From Trichomonas vaginalis G3 (lineage: Eukaryota > Parabasalia > Trichomonadida > Trichomonadidae), in contig NC_067204.1 in NCBI RefSeq assembly GCF_026262505.1, forward strand, positions 19,669,355 through 19,733,354: 64,000 bases of DNA, read 5' to 3'. Within the stretch, counting starts at the first letter, position 1, and each line of letters begins with the position of its first letter. The translations under genes and the position numbers were made by a program. Shown piece by piece: positions 13,987-23,205 of this stretch. The notes below the pieces were generated by a model, which saw nothing but the letters and a program-made list of their open reading frames with translations, had not been told where the DNA came from and did not search any database.

Positions 13987-14085
13987 AAGTTTCATGTTAA
14001 CATCTGCACCATGATCAACTAGGAATTTGACAATTTCTATTGAATTCGCTTTGATGGCAATACTAAGAGGGCATTCATTAATATC
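13987..14085 (-). pseudogene. Single ankyrin-repeat module 9
   Basis: A 99-bp minus-strand ankyrin block, full length. With module 8 it forms a pair about 400 bp apart, the same spacing as modules 1-2, 3-4 and 5-6. Confidence 0.87.
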
Positions 14086-14447
14086 GAGAGAAATTCATAA
14101 AACAATGATTAATATGAAAAGAAAGAGAATTCTATAAAACAATGATTAATATGAAAAGAAAGAGAATTCTATAAAACAATGATTAATATGAAAAGAAAGA
14201 GAAATTCATAAAACAATGATGAATATGAAAAGAAAGAGAATTCTATAAAACAATGATTAATATGAAAAGAAAGAGAAATTCATAAAACAATGATTAATAT
14301 GAAAAGAAAGAGAATTCTATAAAACAATGATTAATATGAAAAGAAAGAGAAAGTAATAAAACAATGATTAATATGAAAAGAAAGAGAATTAGATAAAACA
14401 ATGATTAATATGAAAAGAAAGAGAATTAGATAAAACAATGATTAATA

Positions 14448-15750
14448 TAGGGTGTCCAAAGGTGCGTTTAGCACAGCGCTCTATATGAGACTATTAAAGG
14501 AGATATATGCTGATTATAAATATATAATAAAAAATATGAATATATGTATATGATGAGTAAGTTGTATTTTGGCGCCATGCCGGGATATAAAATGAATTTT
14601 GAGACAAGAGGCGGTTTCGCGGGAAGTTTTGGCGGGATTTTTTTCATTTTTTTAATGAATCATAAAGAAAACATCCTCGCTCTTGCAAAAAAATGCAAAG
14701 ACTGTAAAAAAATCTACGAGACATTGGTAAAATGCTTCGGTATGGATGCTCCTAGCTATTCCACTGTAACGTATCATGTTAGGATGTATCACTTCATGAA
14801 CAAAAAGGCGCCCATCATAAAAATTGACAAAAAATCGCCGGATCAAAGAAAAATCAAAGCAATTCTTCAAGCGCTAGATGAAGACCCAAGAGCATCACTC
14901 AGAAGGATAGAGGAGATGACAAAGATACCACGTACAATAGTCAGTTATTATCTGCACAATTATTTGAACTACAAACTAGCGTATACACGTTGGGTTCCGC
15001 ACAACCTTAATTCAGTTCAAAAAAAATCTAGAGTCCAATCTTCGAAAGAGCTCCTCTCTATATTGGGTGCGTATCAATCCAAGAAGTTTCGCTTTTTAGT
15101 AACAGGGGACGAGTCTTGGTTTCAATATGCAATAGAAGCCAAAATCATGTGGATCCCGAAGGATGAAAATCCGCAAACATTCCCGAAGAAAAAATTGACA
15201 CACCAATGATTATGTTGTCGGTTTTTTGGGGCGTGAATGGTATCATCGCAATTGATATTCTTCAAAAACCTAATACGATGAATGCTCAGTATCTAATTGA
15301 CAATGTTCTTACTCAAATTATCAATTCTGATGAGTTTGAGAAATCCAAACAACAAAAACAAAAGTTTGCAATTCATTTTGATAATTCAAGAGTTCACAAA
15401 AGTCATAAGGTAATGAATTACTTGGTGGAAAACAATGTCAAAGTTGTTCCAAACCCAATTTATTCACCTGATATTGCACCCTCTGACTTTTATTTATTCG
15501 GCACGCTAAAAAAGAGAGCTGAAGGACGCGAATTCGCGAGTCCAGATGATCTTGAAAATTTTGTAAGAGAGCAATTTGAGCAATTTTCTCATGATGATTT
15601 AAAGCGTGTCTTTCAAGCCTGGATCGATCGCTGCGAACGCGTGATTGAATCCAATGGTGATTATATTTAAATAAACTTTATATATATGTAACTTGTTTAT
15701 TTCTATTCGCAGTATTCAGGTTTGTGCTAAACACACCTTTGGACACCCTA
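14448..15750 (+). mobile_element. Mariner (Tvmar1-like) copy 4
   Basis: A 1,303-bp plus-strand mariner with terminal repeats beginning TAGGGTGTCCAAAGG and a TA duplication (14446-14447, 15751-15752). This is the best preserved copy: only one frame change separates the N-terminal two thirds from the C-terminal third. Its right flank (GAGAATGTCAT unit, then the hairpin transposon) is identical to that of copy 5, so copies 4 and 5 descend from one insertion. Confidence 0.94.
14655..15670 (+). pseudogene. Mariner transposase, one frameshift (copy 4)
   Basis: DD34D transposase. From the MNHKENIL start it shows an N-terminal paired helix-turn-helix region, WVPHNL, the first Asp in VTGDESWF, the second Asp in IHFDNSR, and the third Asp in SPDIAPSD. 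Thirty-four residues separate the second and third Asp, which fixes the mariner class. Frame 1 ends at 15209 (after DENPQTF) and the rest is read from 15206 (MIMLSVFWGV). The ATG at 14544 is in frame and would add 37 residues, but the mariner family start is better matched at 14655. An antisense frame inside the N-terminal part is a shadow. Confidence 0.9.
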
Positions 15751-15790
15751 TATGAAAAGAAAGAGAATGTCATAAAACAATGATTAATAT
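15751..15790. repeat. Satellite remnant between mariner copy 4 and hairpin element copy 1
   Basis: Just over one satellite unit with the GAGAATGTCAT word. The same short remnant occurs at 19111-19150, which ties the two downstream hairpin elements to one ancestral insertion. Confidence 0.9.
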
Positions 15791-16961
15791 TGTAATGCAT
15801 GAAAAATAGCGTGACTTCACTTTTGACAGTTTACAAATGTAAAGTGTTGCATCCTTAAAAACTGGGAAATATATACATTCATGAATTATCTTGTATATTA
15901 ATTGAAAATCCATAAAACCCTAACAATATTTTTTCTTAAAAAAAACTATAAAAATATAAATAAAATTAATCGTGAAATAAAAATATTTGATATTAGAATT
16001 TTATTGGAAAAATAAAAAACTTAATATTTTAAAGAAATACTTAAATACATGAATGTTTTAACTTTTACATTATCATATAGACTCTCAAATTATTGATTGG
16101 AAACGGTTTGAGGTTTATCAATTTAAAAAAATTGTGAGTTTTTTAGATTTTTGGCAATGTTAAACGGTTAATTTTTTGTCAAAAAAATTATTTCGAATTT
16201 CCGAAATTTTTGACATTTTGGCTGAGAACTATGGTCTGCGAGGTACATAGATAGAATCAGTACCTCGCAGACTATAGTTCTCTATATGGCGCCGAAAATT
16301 TTTGGTGAAATGTCGTCGCATTTCACCAAAAATTTTTCGGCGCCATAGGAAGAATTGGAGGGTGTGAGATACTATTACATGCTATAGTACTCACACCCTC
16401 CAACTCCCAATCAAAATCGCATAAAATTTGCTACTTATCTTCAGATTACCTCCCATTATAAAATATATCCTTGCTATCTCATCGTCCTATACTTCACCCT
16501 ATTGTATTTAAAAATATAAAATTTTTTGATAATATATTTTTATATCTTGAATTTTCAAACAATATATTCACAGATAATATAATGGGAAATCTATCTCAAC
16601 CTAGCCTTAAAGTACCAAACTCCTGCTTGCATTCTCACTCACAAATATTAAACATCCATCTCCAAAAAACTAAATTCTTCACAATTTTTTTTTAAAATTG
16701 AGAACATAAAAAACGTATGCATTCAATAATTTAAGATACTAACAAATATTAAAAACTTCAAAATATCAGATAATAACGTTTTTCAATTAAAAAAATATCG
16801 TTTTGCTTTTCAATTCGAACATAAATCTTAAATATTTTTAATTAATATCTGATTTCCAGCATTATTATCCATTTATAAATCTGACAAATAAATGACAAAA
16901 CCATCATAAATAGTGTCACTTTTTGTCAAAAGTGAAGTCACGCTATTTTTCATGCACAACA
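15791..16961. mobile_element. Hairpin-rich non-autonomous DNA transposon, copy 1
   Basis: A 1.17-kb element with no credible coding frame. The ends are inverted repeats of about 35 bp containing TGCATGAAAAATAGCGTGAC, with AATAT on both outer sides (15786-15790, 16962-16966), a likely 5-bp target duplication of the satellite. Inside lies one cassette of three long hairpins at about 16219-16402: stem AACTATGGTCTGCGAGGTAC, then a stem around GGCGCCGAAAATTTTTGGTG, then a stem around TTGGAGGGTGTGAG. The remaining sequence is AT-rich. I cannot assign a superfamily. Confidence 0.85.
16219..16402. repeat. Triple-hairpin cassette (single copy)
   Basis: Three long, near-perfect inverted repeats in a row with short loops. 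The stems are about 20, 27 and 17-20 bp. The same cassette is present three times in the second element copy, with an extra linking hairpin. Confidence 0.88.
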
Positions 16962-17018
16962 AATATGAAAAGAAAGAGAATTCCATAAAACAATGATTAA
17001 TATGAAAAGAAAGAGAAT

Positions 17019-17117
17019 AAGTTTCATGTTAACATCTGCACCATGATCAACTAGGAATTGGACAATTTCTATTGAATTCGCTTTGATGGCAATACTAAGA
17101 GGGCATTCATTAATATC
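17019..17117 (-). pseudogene. Single ankyrin-repeat module 10
   Basis: A full 99-bp minus-strand ankyrin block. Its flanking words match the module at 63622-63720 in reverse. Confidence 0.87.
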
Positions 17118-17310
17118 GAGAGAAATTCATAAAACAATGATAAATGTGAAAAGAAAGAGAATTAGATAAAACAATGATTAATATGAAAAGAAAGAGAAAG
17201 TAATAAAACAGTGATAAATATGAAAAGAAATATTATTATATAAAACAATGATTAATATGAAAAGAAAGAGAATTCCATAAAACAATGATGAATATGAAAA
17301 GAAAGAGAAT

Positions 17311-17409
17311 AAGTTTCATGTTAACATCTGCACCATGATCAACTAGGAATTGGACAATTTCTATTGAATTCGCTTTGATGGCAATACTAAGAGGGCATTC
17401 ATTAATATC
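17311..17409 (-). pseudogene. Single ankyrin-repeat module 11
   Basis: A full 99-bp minus-strand ankyrin block, bounded by satellite units with the GAGAATTCCAT word on the left. Confidence 0.87.
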
Positions 17410-17808
17410 GAGAGAAATTCATAAAACAATGATTAATATGAAAAGAAAGAGAATTCTATAAAACAATGATTAATATGAAAAGAAAGAGAATTCTATAAAA
17501 CAATGATTAATATGAAAAGAAAGAGAAATTCATAAAACAATGATGAATATGAAAAGAAAGAGAATTCTATAAAACAATGATGAATATGAAAAGAAAGAGA
17601 ATTCTATAAAACAATGATTAATATGAAAAGAAAGAGAAATTCATAAAACAATGATTAATATGAAAAGAAAGAGAATTCTATAAAACAATGATTAATATGA
17701 AAAGAAAGAGAAATTCATAAAACAATGATTAATATGAAAAGAAATATTATTATATAAAACAATGATTAATATGAAAAGAAAGAGAATTAGATAAAACAAT
17801 GATTAATA

Positions 17809-19110
17809 TAGGGTGTCCAAAGGTGCGTTTAGCACAGCGCTCTATATGAGACTATTAAAGGAGATATATGCTGATTATAAATATATAATAAAAAATATGA
17901 ATATATGTATATGATGAGTAAGTTGTATTTTGGCGCCATGCCGGGATATAAAATGAATTTTGAGACAAGAGGCGGTTTCGCGGGAAGTTTTGGCGGGATT
18001 TTTTTCATTTTTTTAATGAATCATAAAGAAAACATCCTCGCTCTTGCAAAAAAATGCAAAGACTGTAAAAAAATCTACGAGACATTGGTAAAATGCTTCG
18101 GTATGGATGCTCCTAGCTATTCCACTGTAACGTATCATGTTAGGATGTATCACTTCATGAACAAAAAGGCGCCCATCATAAAAATTGACAAAAAATCGCC
18201 GGATCAAAGAAAAATCAAAGCAATTCTTCAAGCGCTAGATGAAGACCCAAGAGCATCACTCAGAAGGATAGAGGAGATGACAAAGATACCACGTACAATA
18301 GTCAGTTATTATCTGCAAATTATTTGAACTACAAACTAGCGTATACACGTTGGGTTCCGCACAACCTTAATTCAGTTCAAAAAAAAATCTAGAGTCCAAT
18401 CTTCGAAAGAGCTCCTCTCTATATTGGTGCGTATCAATCCAAGAAGTTTCGCTTTTTAGTAACAGGGGACGAGTCTTGGTTTCAATATGCAATAGAAGCC
18501 AAAATCATGTGGATCCCGAAGGATGAAAATCCGCAAACATTCCCGAAGAAAAAATTGACACACCAATGATTATGTTGTCGGTTTTTTGGGGCGTGAATGG
18601 TATCATCGCAATTGATATTCTTCAAAAACCTAATACGATGAATGCTCAGTATCTAATTGACAATGTTCTTACTCAAATTATCAATTCTGATGAGTTTGAG
18701 AAATCCAAACAACAAAAACAAAAGTTTGCAATTCATTTTGATAATTCAAGAGTTCACAAAAGTCATAAGGTAATGAATTACTTGGTGGAAAACAATGTCA
18801 AAGTTGTTCCAAACCCAATTTATTCACCTGATATTGCACCCTCTGACTTTTATTTATTCGGCACGCTAAAAAAGAGAGCTGAAGGACGCGAATTCGCGAG
18901 TACAGATGATCTTGAAAATTTTGTAAGAGAGCAATTTGAGCAATTTTCTCATGATGATTTAAAGCGTGTCTTTCAAGCCTGGATCGATCGCTGCGAACGC
19001 GTGATTGAATCCAATGGTGATTATATTTAAATAAACTTTATATATATGTAACTTGTTTATTTCTATTCGCAGTATTCAGGTTTGTGCTAAACACACCTTT
19101 GGACACCCTA
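17809..19110 (+). mobile_element. Mariner (Tvmar1-like) copy 5
   Basis: A 1,302-bp plus-strand mariner, nearly identical to copy 4 and with the same right flank. Transposase frames are 17905-18327 (native start probably 18016) and 18566-19030. Compared with copy 4 it has extra one-base changes around 18316, 18381 and 18427, so the middle of the transposase is also out of frame. Confidence 0.93.
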
Positions 19111-19150
19111 TATGAAAAGAAAGAGAATGTCATAAAACAATGATTAATAT
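19111..19150. repeat. Satellite remnant before hairpin element copy 2
   Basis: Identical to 15751-15790: one satellite unit with the GAGAATGTCAT word. It is evidence for segmental duplication of the mariner plus hairpin-element block. Confidence 0.9.
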
Positions 19151-19250
19151 TGTAATGCATGAAAAATAGCGTGACTTCACTTTTGACAGTTTACAAATGT
19201 AAAGTGTTGCATCCTTAAAAACTGGGAAATATATACATTCATGAATTATC

Positions 19251-20086
19251 TGAGAAAGGGACAAACTATCCAGTGTCACTTTTCAAAGGAATAAAAAAAA
19301 TAATAAAGATGGGGAACAGGACAAATTTGCCACACGGCACTTTTTTAAAAAAAAATTAATGGAGCGGAGCGATACTCTGCTGCAGGAGCCCCAAGGCTCC
19401 CAATCATTACGAAAGGGAGCCTCAGGGCTCCTGAGAATCCATCAGCAGAGGCCTTTTCATTTGGCCTCTGCTGATCAAAGATTCGGCGAAGCCATTCTTC
19501 GTCTCAGGAGCCCCAAGGCTCCCAATCATTACGAAAGGGAGCCTCAGGGCTCCTGAGAATCCATCAGCAGAGGCCTTTTCATTTGGCCTCTGCTGATCAA
19601 AGATTCGGCGAAGCCATTCTTCGTCTCAGGAGCCCCAAGGCTCCCAATCATTACGAAAGGGAGCCTCGGGGCTCCTGAGAAACCTCTTTGAGAAGGTTTT
19701 CTTAAAGAAAACCTTCTCAAAGATGATTGTCAGCATTCACTCAAAATCTACCAAGAGTTTCAAAGTTTCAAATCTATCTGAAATGAAGCTTTGAATCTAT
19801 TGTATATCTAATTGTAGAGGTACCTTTTCAAAATGTCTTCTATTGATTAAATTTAATCAGTAAAAGTCATTTTGAAAAGGTACATCTCTATAATTGCTAT
19901 TGAGCATTCACTCTTGGAACCTTGGAGCTCTTGTGTAGTGCATGAAAACTCCAAGATTCTAGCATAAAACATATATCATAGACATAATTTCTTCAAATAT
20001 AATTTAAGGTTATTTTTTAAAAAAAATAGAAAAGCATAATTTAAGGTTATTGAAAAAGTGACACCTGGCAAATTTGTCCCGCACTC
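19251..20086. mobile_element. Nested 836-bp element with 8-bp target duplication
   Basis: The insertion duplicates GAATTATC (19243-19250 and 20087-20094); the empty site is visible in copy 1 at about 15883-15890. The ends are imperfect inverted repeats sharing GGGACAAA and GTGTCACTTTT. It carries a unit of about 122 bp, repeated about 2.5 times, each with two GC-rich hairpins (AGGAGCCCCAAGGCTCC with its partner, and ATCAGCAGAGGCC with its partner), then two further long hairpins. There is no transposase. An 8-bp duplication is compatible with hAT and several other superfamilies, so I leave it unclassified. Confidence 0.85.
19384..19680. repeat. Tandem repeat of about 122 bp with GC-rich hairpins
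   Basis: Two full units and a partial one. Each unit holds an outer hairpin around CAGGAGCCCCAAGGCTCCC and a second hairpin around ATCAGCAGAGGCC, followed by a stretch around GATTCGGCGAAGCC. It stands out by high GC in an AT-rich region. Confidence 0.85.
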
Positions 20087-20420
20087 GAATTATCTTGTAT
20101 ATTAATTGAAAATCCATAAAACCCTAACAATATTTTTTCTTAAAAAAAACTATAAAAATATAAATAAAATTAATCGTGAAATAAAAATATTTGATATTAG
20201 AATTTTATTGGAAAAATAAAAAACTTAATATTTTAAAGAAATACTTAAATACATGAATGTTTTAACTTTTACATTATCATATAGACTCTCAAATTATTGA
20301 TTGGAAACGGTTTGAGGTTTATCAATTTAAAAAAATTGTGAGTTTTTTAGATTTTTGGCAATGTTAAACGGTTAATTTTTTGTCAAAAAAATTATTTCGA
20401 ATTTCCGAAATTTTTGACAT

Positions 20421-21105
20421 TTTGGCTGAGAACTATGGTCTGCGAGGTACATAGATAGAATCAGTACCTCGCAGACTATAGTTCTCTATATGGCGCCGAA
20501 AATTTTTGGTGAAATGTCGTCGCATTTCACCAAAAATTTTTCGGCGCCATAGGAAGAATTGGAGGGTGTGAGATACTATTACATGCTATAGTACTCACAC
20601 CCTCCAATTCTTAGCCAAAATGGCTAAAAATTGGGTGCAATGTAAAAAATTGCACCCAATTTTTAGCCATTTTGGCTGAGAACTATGGTCTGCGAGGTAC
20701 ATAGATAGAATCAGTACCTCGCAGACTATAGTTCTCTATATGGCGCCGAAAATTTTTGGTGAAATGTCGTCGCATTTCACCAAAAATTTTTCGGCGCCAT
20801 AGGAAGAATTGGAGGGTGTGAGATACTATTACATGCTATAGTACTCACACCCTCCAATTCTTAGCCAAAATGGCTAAAAATTGGGTGCAATGTAAAAAAT
20901 TGCACCCAATTTTTAGCCATTTTGGCTGAGAACTATGGTCTGCGAGGTACATAGATAGAATCAGTACCTCGCAGACTATAGTTCTCTATATGGCGCCGAA
21001 AATTTTTGGTGAAATGTCGTCGCATTTCACCAAAAATTTTTCGGCGCCATAGGAAGAATTGGAGGGTGTGAGATACTATTACATGCTATAGTACTCACAC
21101 CCTCC
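20421..21105. repeat. Triple-hairpin cassette amplified three times (250-bp period)
   Basis: The TTTGGCTGAGAACTATGG start recurs at 20421, 20671 and 20921. Between cassettes there is a linking hairpin with arms around TTAGCCATTTTGGCTGAG and TTGGGTGCAAT, which is absent from the single-cassette copy. The units appear identical to each other, so the expansion is recent. Confidence 0.92.
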
Positions 21106-21666
21106 AACTCCCAATCAAAATCGCATAAAATTTGCTACTTATCTTCAGATTACCTCCCATTATAAAATATATCCTTGCTATCTCATCGTCCTATACTTCC
21201 ACCCTATTGTATTTAAAAATATAAAATTTTTTGATAATATATTTTTATATCTTGAATTTTCAAACAATATATTCACAGATAATATAATGGGAAATCTATC
21301 TCAACCTAGCCTTAAAGTACCAAACTCCTGCTTGCATTCTCACTCACAAATATTAAACATCCATCTCCAAAAAACTAAATTCTTCACAATTTTTTTTTAA
21401 AATTGAGAACATAAAAAACGTATGCATTCAATAATTTAAGATACTAACAAATATTAAAAACTTCAAAATATCAGATAATAACGTTTTTCAATTAAAAAAA
21501 TATCGTTTTGCTTTTCAATTCGAACATAAATCTTAAATATTTTTAATTAATATCTGATTTCCAGCATTATTATCCATTTATAAATCTGACAAATAAATGA
21601 CAAAACCATCATAAATAGTGTCACTTTTTGTCAAAAGTGAAGTCACGCTATTTTTCATGCACAACA

Positions 21667-21723
21667 AATATGAAAAGAAAGAGAATTCCATAAAACAATG
21701 ATTAATATGAAAAGAAAGAGAAT
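21667..21723. repeat. Satellite remnant left of Polinton A
   Basis: One to two satellite units, the same as those following hairpin element copy 1 at 16962. Confidence 0.9.
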
Positions 21724-21743
21724 AAGTTTCATGTTAACATCTG
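21724..21743 (-). pseudogene. Ankyrin module 12, cut by Polinton A
   Basis: The first 20 bp of the ankyrin block (up to ATGTTAACATCTG), after which Polinton A begins. The rest of the module is not found on the far side of the element. Confidence 0.85.
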
Positions 21744-21759
21744 AGTAGTATATATTGCG

Positions 21760-22041
21760 GGTTTTGTGACTTTTTTTGTAAACGTAAGAATTCATACATT
21801 TTTGAGCGATTTTGTATCATTTTTTTTTACATATGAAGTAAAAAATGTATGATTTTTACGGTTTTTATTCTTACGTTTTTGAATAAATCAAGATTTAAAA
21901 ATTTTCAGAATCGTAAGAAATTTTCACTAAACCCATACATAATGAAATAAAAAAAATAAAAAAAATAAAAAAATAAACTTTAAAAATTCATGTCTTACAT
22001 TTTTTGAATAATTTATTTTTTAATTTGTATGAAAATGAGTG
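21760..22041. repeat. Left terminal inverted repeat of Polinton A
   Basis: About 282 bp matching the reverse complement of 38618-38898 with only a few differences. It runs from GGTTTTGTGAC to ATGAAAATGAGTG, so it includes the start codon of the first gene. Confidence 0.93.
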
Positions 22042-23141
22042 TCAAAACTAACAACGTTAAAAAATTGGGATTCACAAATGAGGAAATAAAGGATATATTA
22101 GAGGAAGCGGGTTATGAGGTTAGTAAATATTATTTAAGAAATTGTCAAAAATTCGCGGAGTTTTTAAATGAGTTTGATTATGATAGAAAAATGAATAAAG
22201 ATGATGTTATAAATTTCTTATATCCCACATCTGAAGAAGAAAAACCTAAAGAACCTGATGTTTTCCCTGAATATTATGAAGAACGGATTAAAGATGATGA
22301 ATATGATGAAATTGAAAGACTGGAAAAAATAAGAGATGAAATAGATGAAAAAATTAAGGAATTAAGAGAAGTTGAAAAATATAATGAGAATGAAGTAGAG
22401 GGTTTAATGAATATCCCAGCTTCAGAATCAGAAGTTCAAAAATCTCATGAAGAAAGATATAAAAATTATGTCTCAGAATCAACACAAAATTTATTAGATG
22501 GTGAAATAGACGAAACACTTTCAGAAGAAGGTACTAAATTTATTCATAAACATAAGTTACAATTTATTGACGATGGAGATTATCCATGTATATTACTTTC
22601 ACCTCCTCTTGATTCTGAAAAATTCAAAAAAGCACTGAAAAATGTAACATATGCAACAAATACGATTAAGAAAGAAGACCATGATATTTACACAAATTAT
22701 TATTTAAATAAATGTGCAGGTGTTGATAAAGTTTTTGATTTGTTAGATAAAATATCAAAAGAAACAATTGGTACATATAAAATTTTATGCGATTGTGGTT
22801 TCATTATTGAAGATACTAATAATGTTTCATATGAAAGAACAGCACCGAAGGAAGACGAAGTTGAAAGGTCTATACCATTCGTTATTAAGAATATAAAAGA
22901 TATGAAAACTTATAAACATTATATTTATTCATTTATTTCAGAAAAAATGGAAGCAACCCATAAAACATCATCTCATCATTTTATAGCTATTCATACATTC
23001 CTTTTCAAAGTTGTGAAATTAAATAAGACAGGAATTAGATTTAATGTATCAGGGTACGCATTCTTGAGTAAATTAAAATGTATTCGTCACGTCGCAGATG
23101 ATAAAAATTTATGTGTTCTTAATTCATTTTATGGACTTTAG
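22029..23141 (+). CDS. Polinton A TIR-proximal protein, 370 aa, unknown
   Basis: I do not recognise the family. The protein is acidic and Glu/Lys-rich, with a coiled-coil-like stretch around residues 95-125 (EIERLEKIRDEIDEKI). It also has a cysteine-bearing segment (KILCDCGFIIEDT) in the second half. The start lies inside the terminal repeat and is shared with the gene at the other end, which also begins MKMS. Its place next to the terminus, upstream of a protein-primed-type polymerase, makes a replication or terminal-protein-related role possible, but nothing in the sequence proves it. It is followed by polymerase B on the same strand after a 64-bp AT-rich gap. Confidence 0.75.
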   Translation: MKMSVKTNNVKKLGFTNEEIKDILEEAGYEVSKYYLRNCQKFAEFLNEFDYDRKMNKDDVINFLYPTSEEEKPKEPDVFPEYYEERIKDDEYDEIERLEKIRDEIDEKIKELREVEKYNENEVEGLMNIPASESEVQKSHEERYKNYVSESTQNLLDGEIDETLSEEGTKFIHKHKLQFIDDGDYPCILLSPPLDSEKFKKALKNVTYATNTIKKEDHDIYTNYYLNKCAGVDKVFDLLDKISKETIGTYKILCDCGFIIEDTNNVSYERTAPKEDEVERSIPFVIKNIKDMKTYKHYIYSFISEKMEATHKTSSHHFIAIHTFLFKVVKLNKTGIRFNVSGYAFLSKLKCIRHVADDKNLCVLNSFYGL

Positions 23142-23205
23142 CCCTGGACTTTAAAAAAAATAAACTTTATTTTTATTTATTTTTTAATTTTTTATTCTTA
23201 CATAA

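Larger units (their letters stand above)
11514..14447. repeat. 37-bp coded satellite, block 4, with two ankyrin modules
   Basis: About 2.9 kb of satellite. Frequent one-base indels occur up to about 13.1 kb; after that the array becomes clean again. It contains ankyrin modules 8 and 9. It ends at the TA target of the first plus-strand mariner (14446-14447). No other gene is seen. Confidence 0.92.
16962..17808. repeat. 37-bp coded satellite, block 5, with two ankyrin modules
   Basis: About 850 bp of satellite containing ankyrin modules 10 and 11. It includes an unusual unit with ACAGTGATAAAT in the core (about 17208). That variant reappears, reverse-complemented, near 63530, which identifies this block as the source or sister of the array at the right end of the window. 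Confidence 0.93.
19151..21666. mobile_element. Hairpin-rich non-autonomous DNA transposon, copy 2, with nested insertion
   Basis: The same element as at 15791-16961, with the same ends and the same outer flanks. It differs in two ways. It carries a nested 836-bp element at 19251-20086, and its triple-hairpin cassette is present three times (20421-21105) with an exact 250-bp period. Outside these regions the two copies are almost identical, so both changes are recent. No coding capacity is credible; a 65-codon frame at 19359 only runs through GC-rich hairpin repeats. Confidence 0.87.

Noticed and set aside
1-14447. The regular core-plus-slot array could be read as a CRISPR array.
   Set aside because: Slots are only 11 bp and come from a small recurring word set; there are no cas genes and the organism is a eukaryote.
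16471-16695. A 74-codon frame in the hairpin transposon.
   Set aside because: Low-complexity AT-rich sequence with no start context; the homologous region of copy 2 does not keep the frame.
15791-16961. Classifying the hairpin element as a TTAA-inserting family.
   Set aside because: The flanks show AATAT on both sides and no TTAA pair, so the superfamily is left open.
19359-19556. A 65-codon frame in the nested element.
   Set aside because: It only runs through the GC-rich hairpin repeats (EPQGSQSL repeated) and has no protein features.
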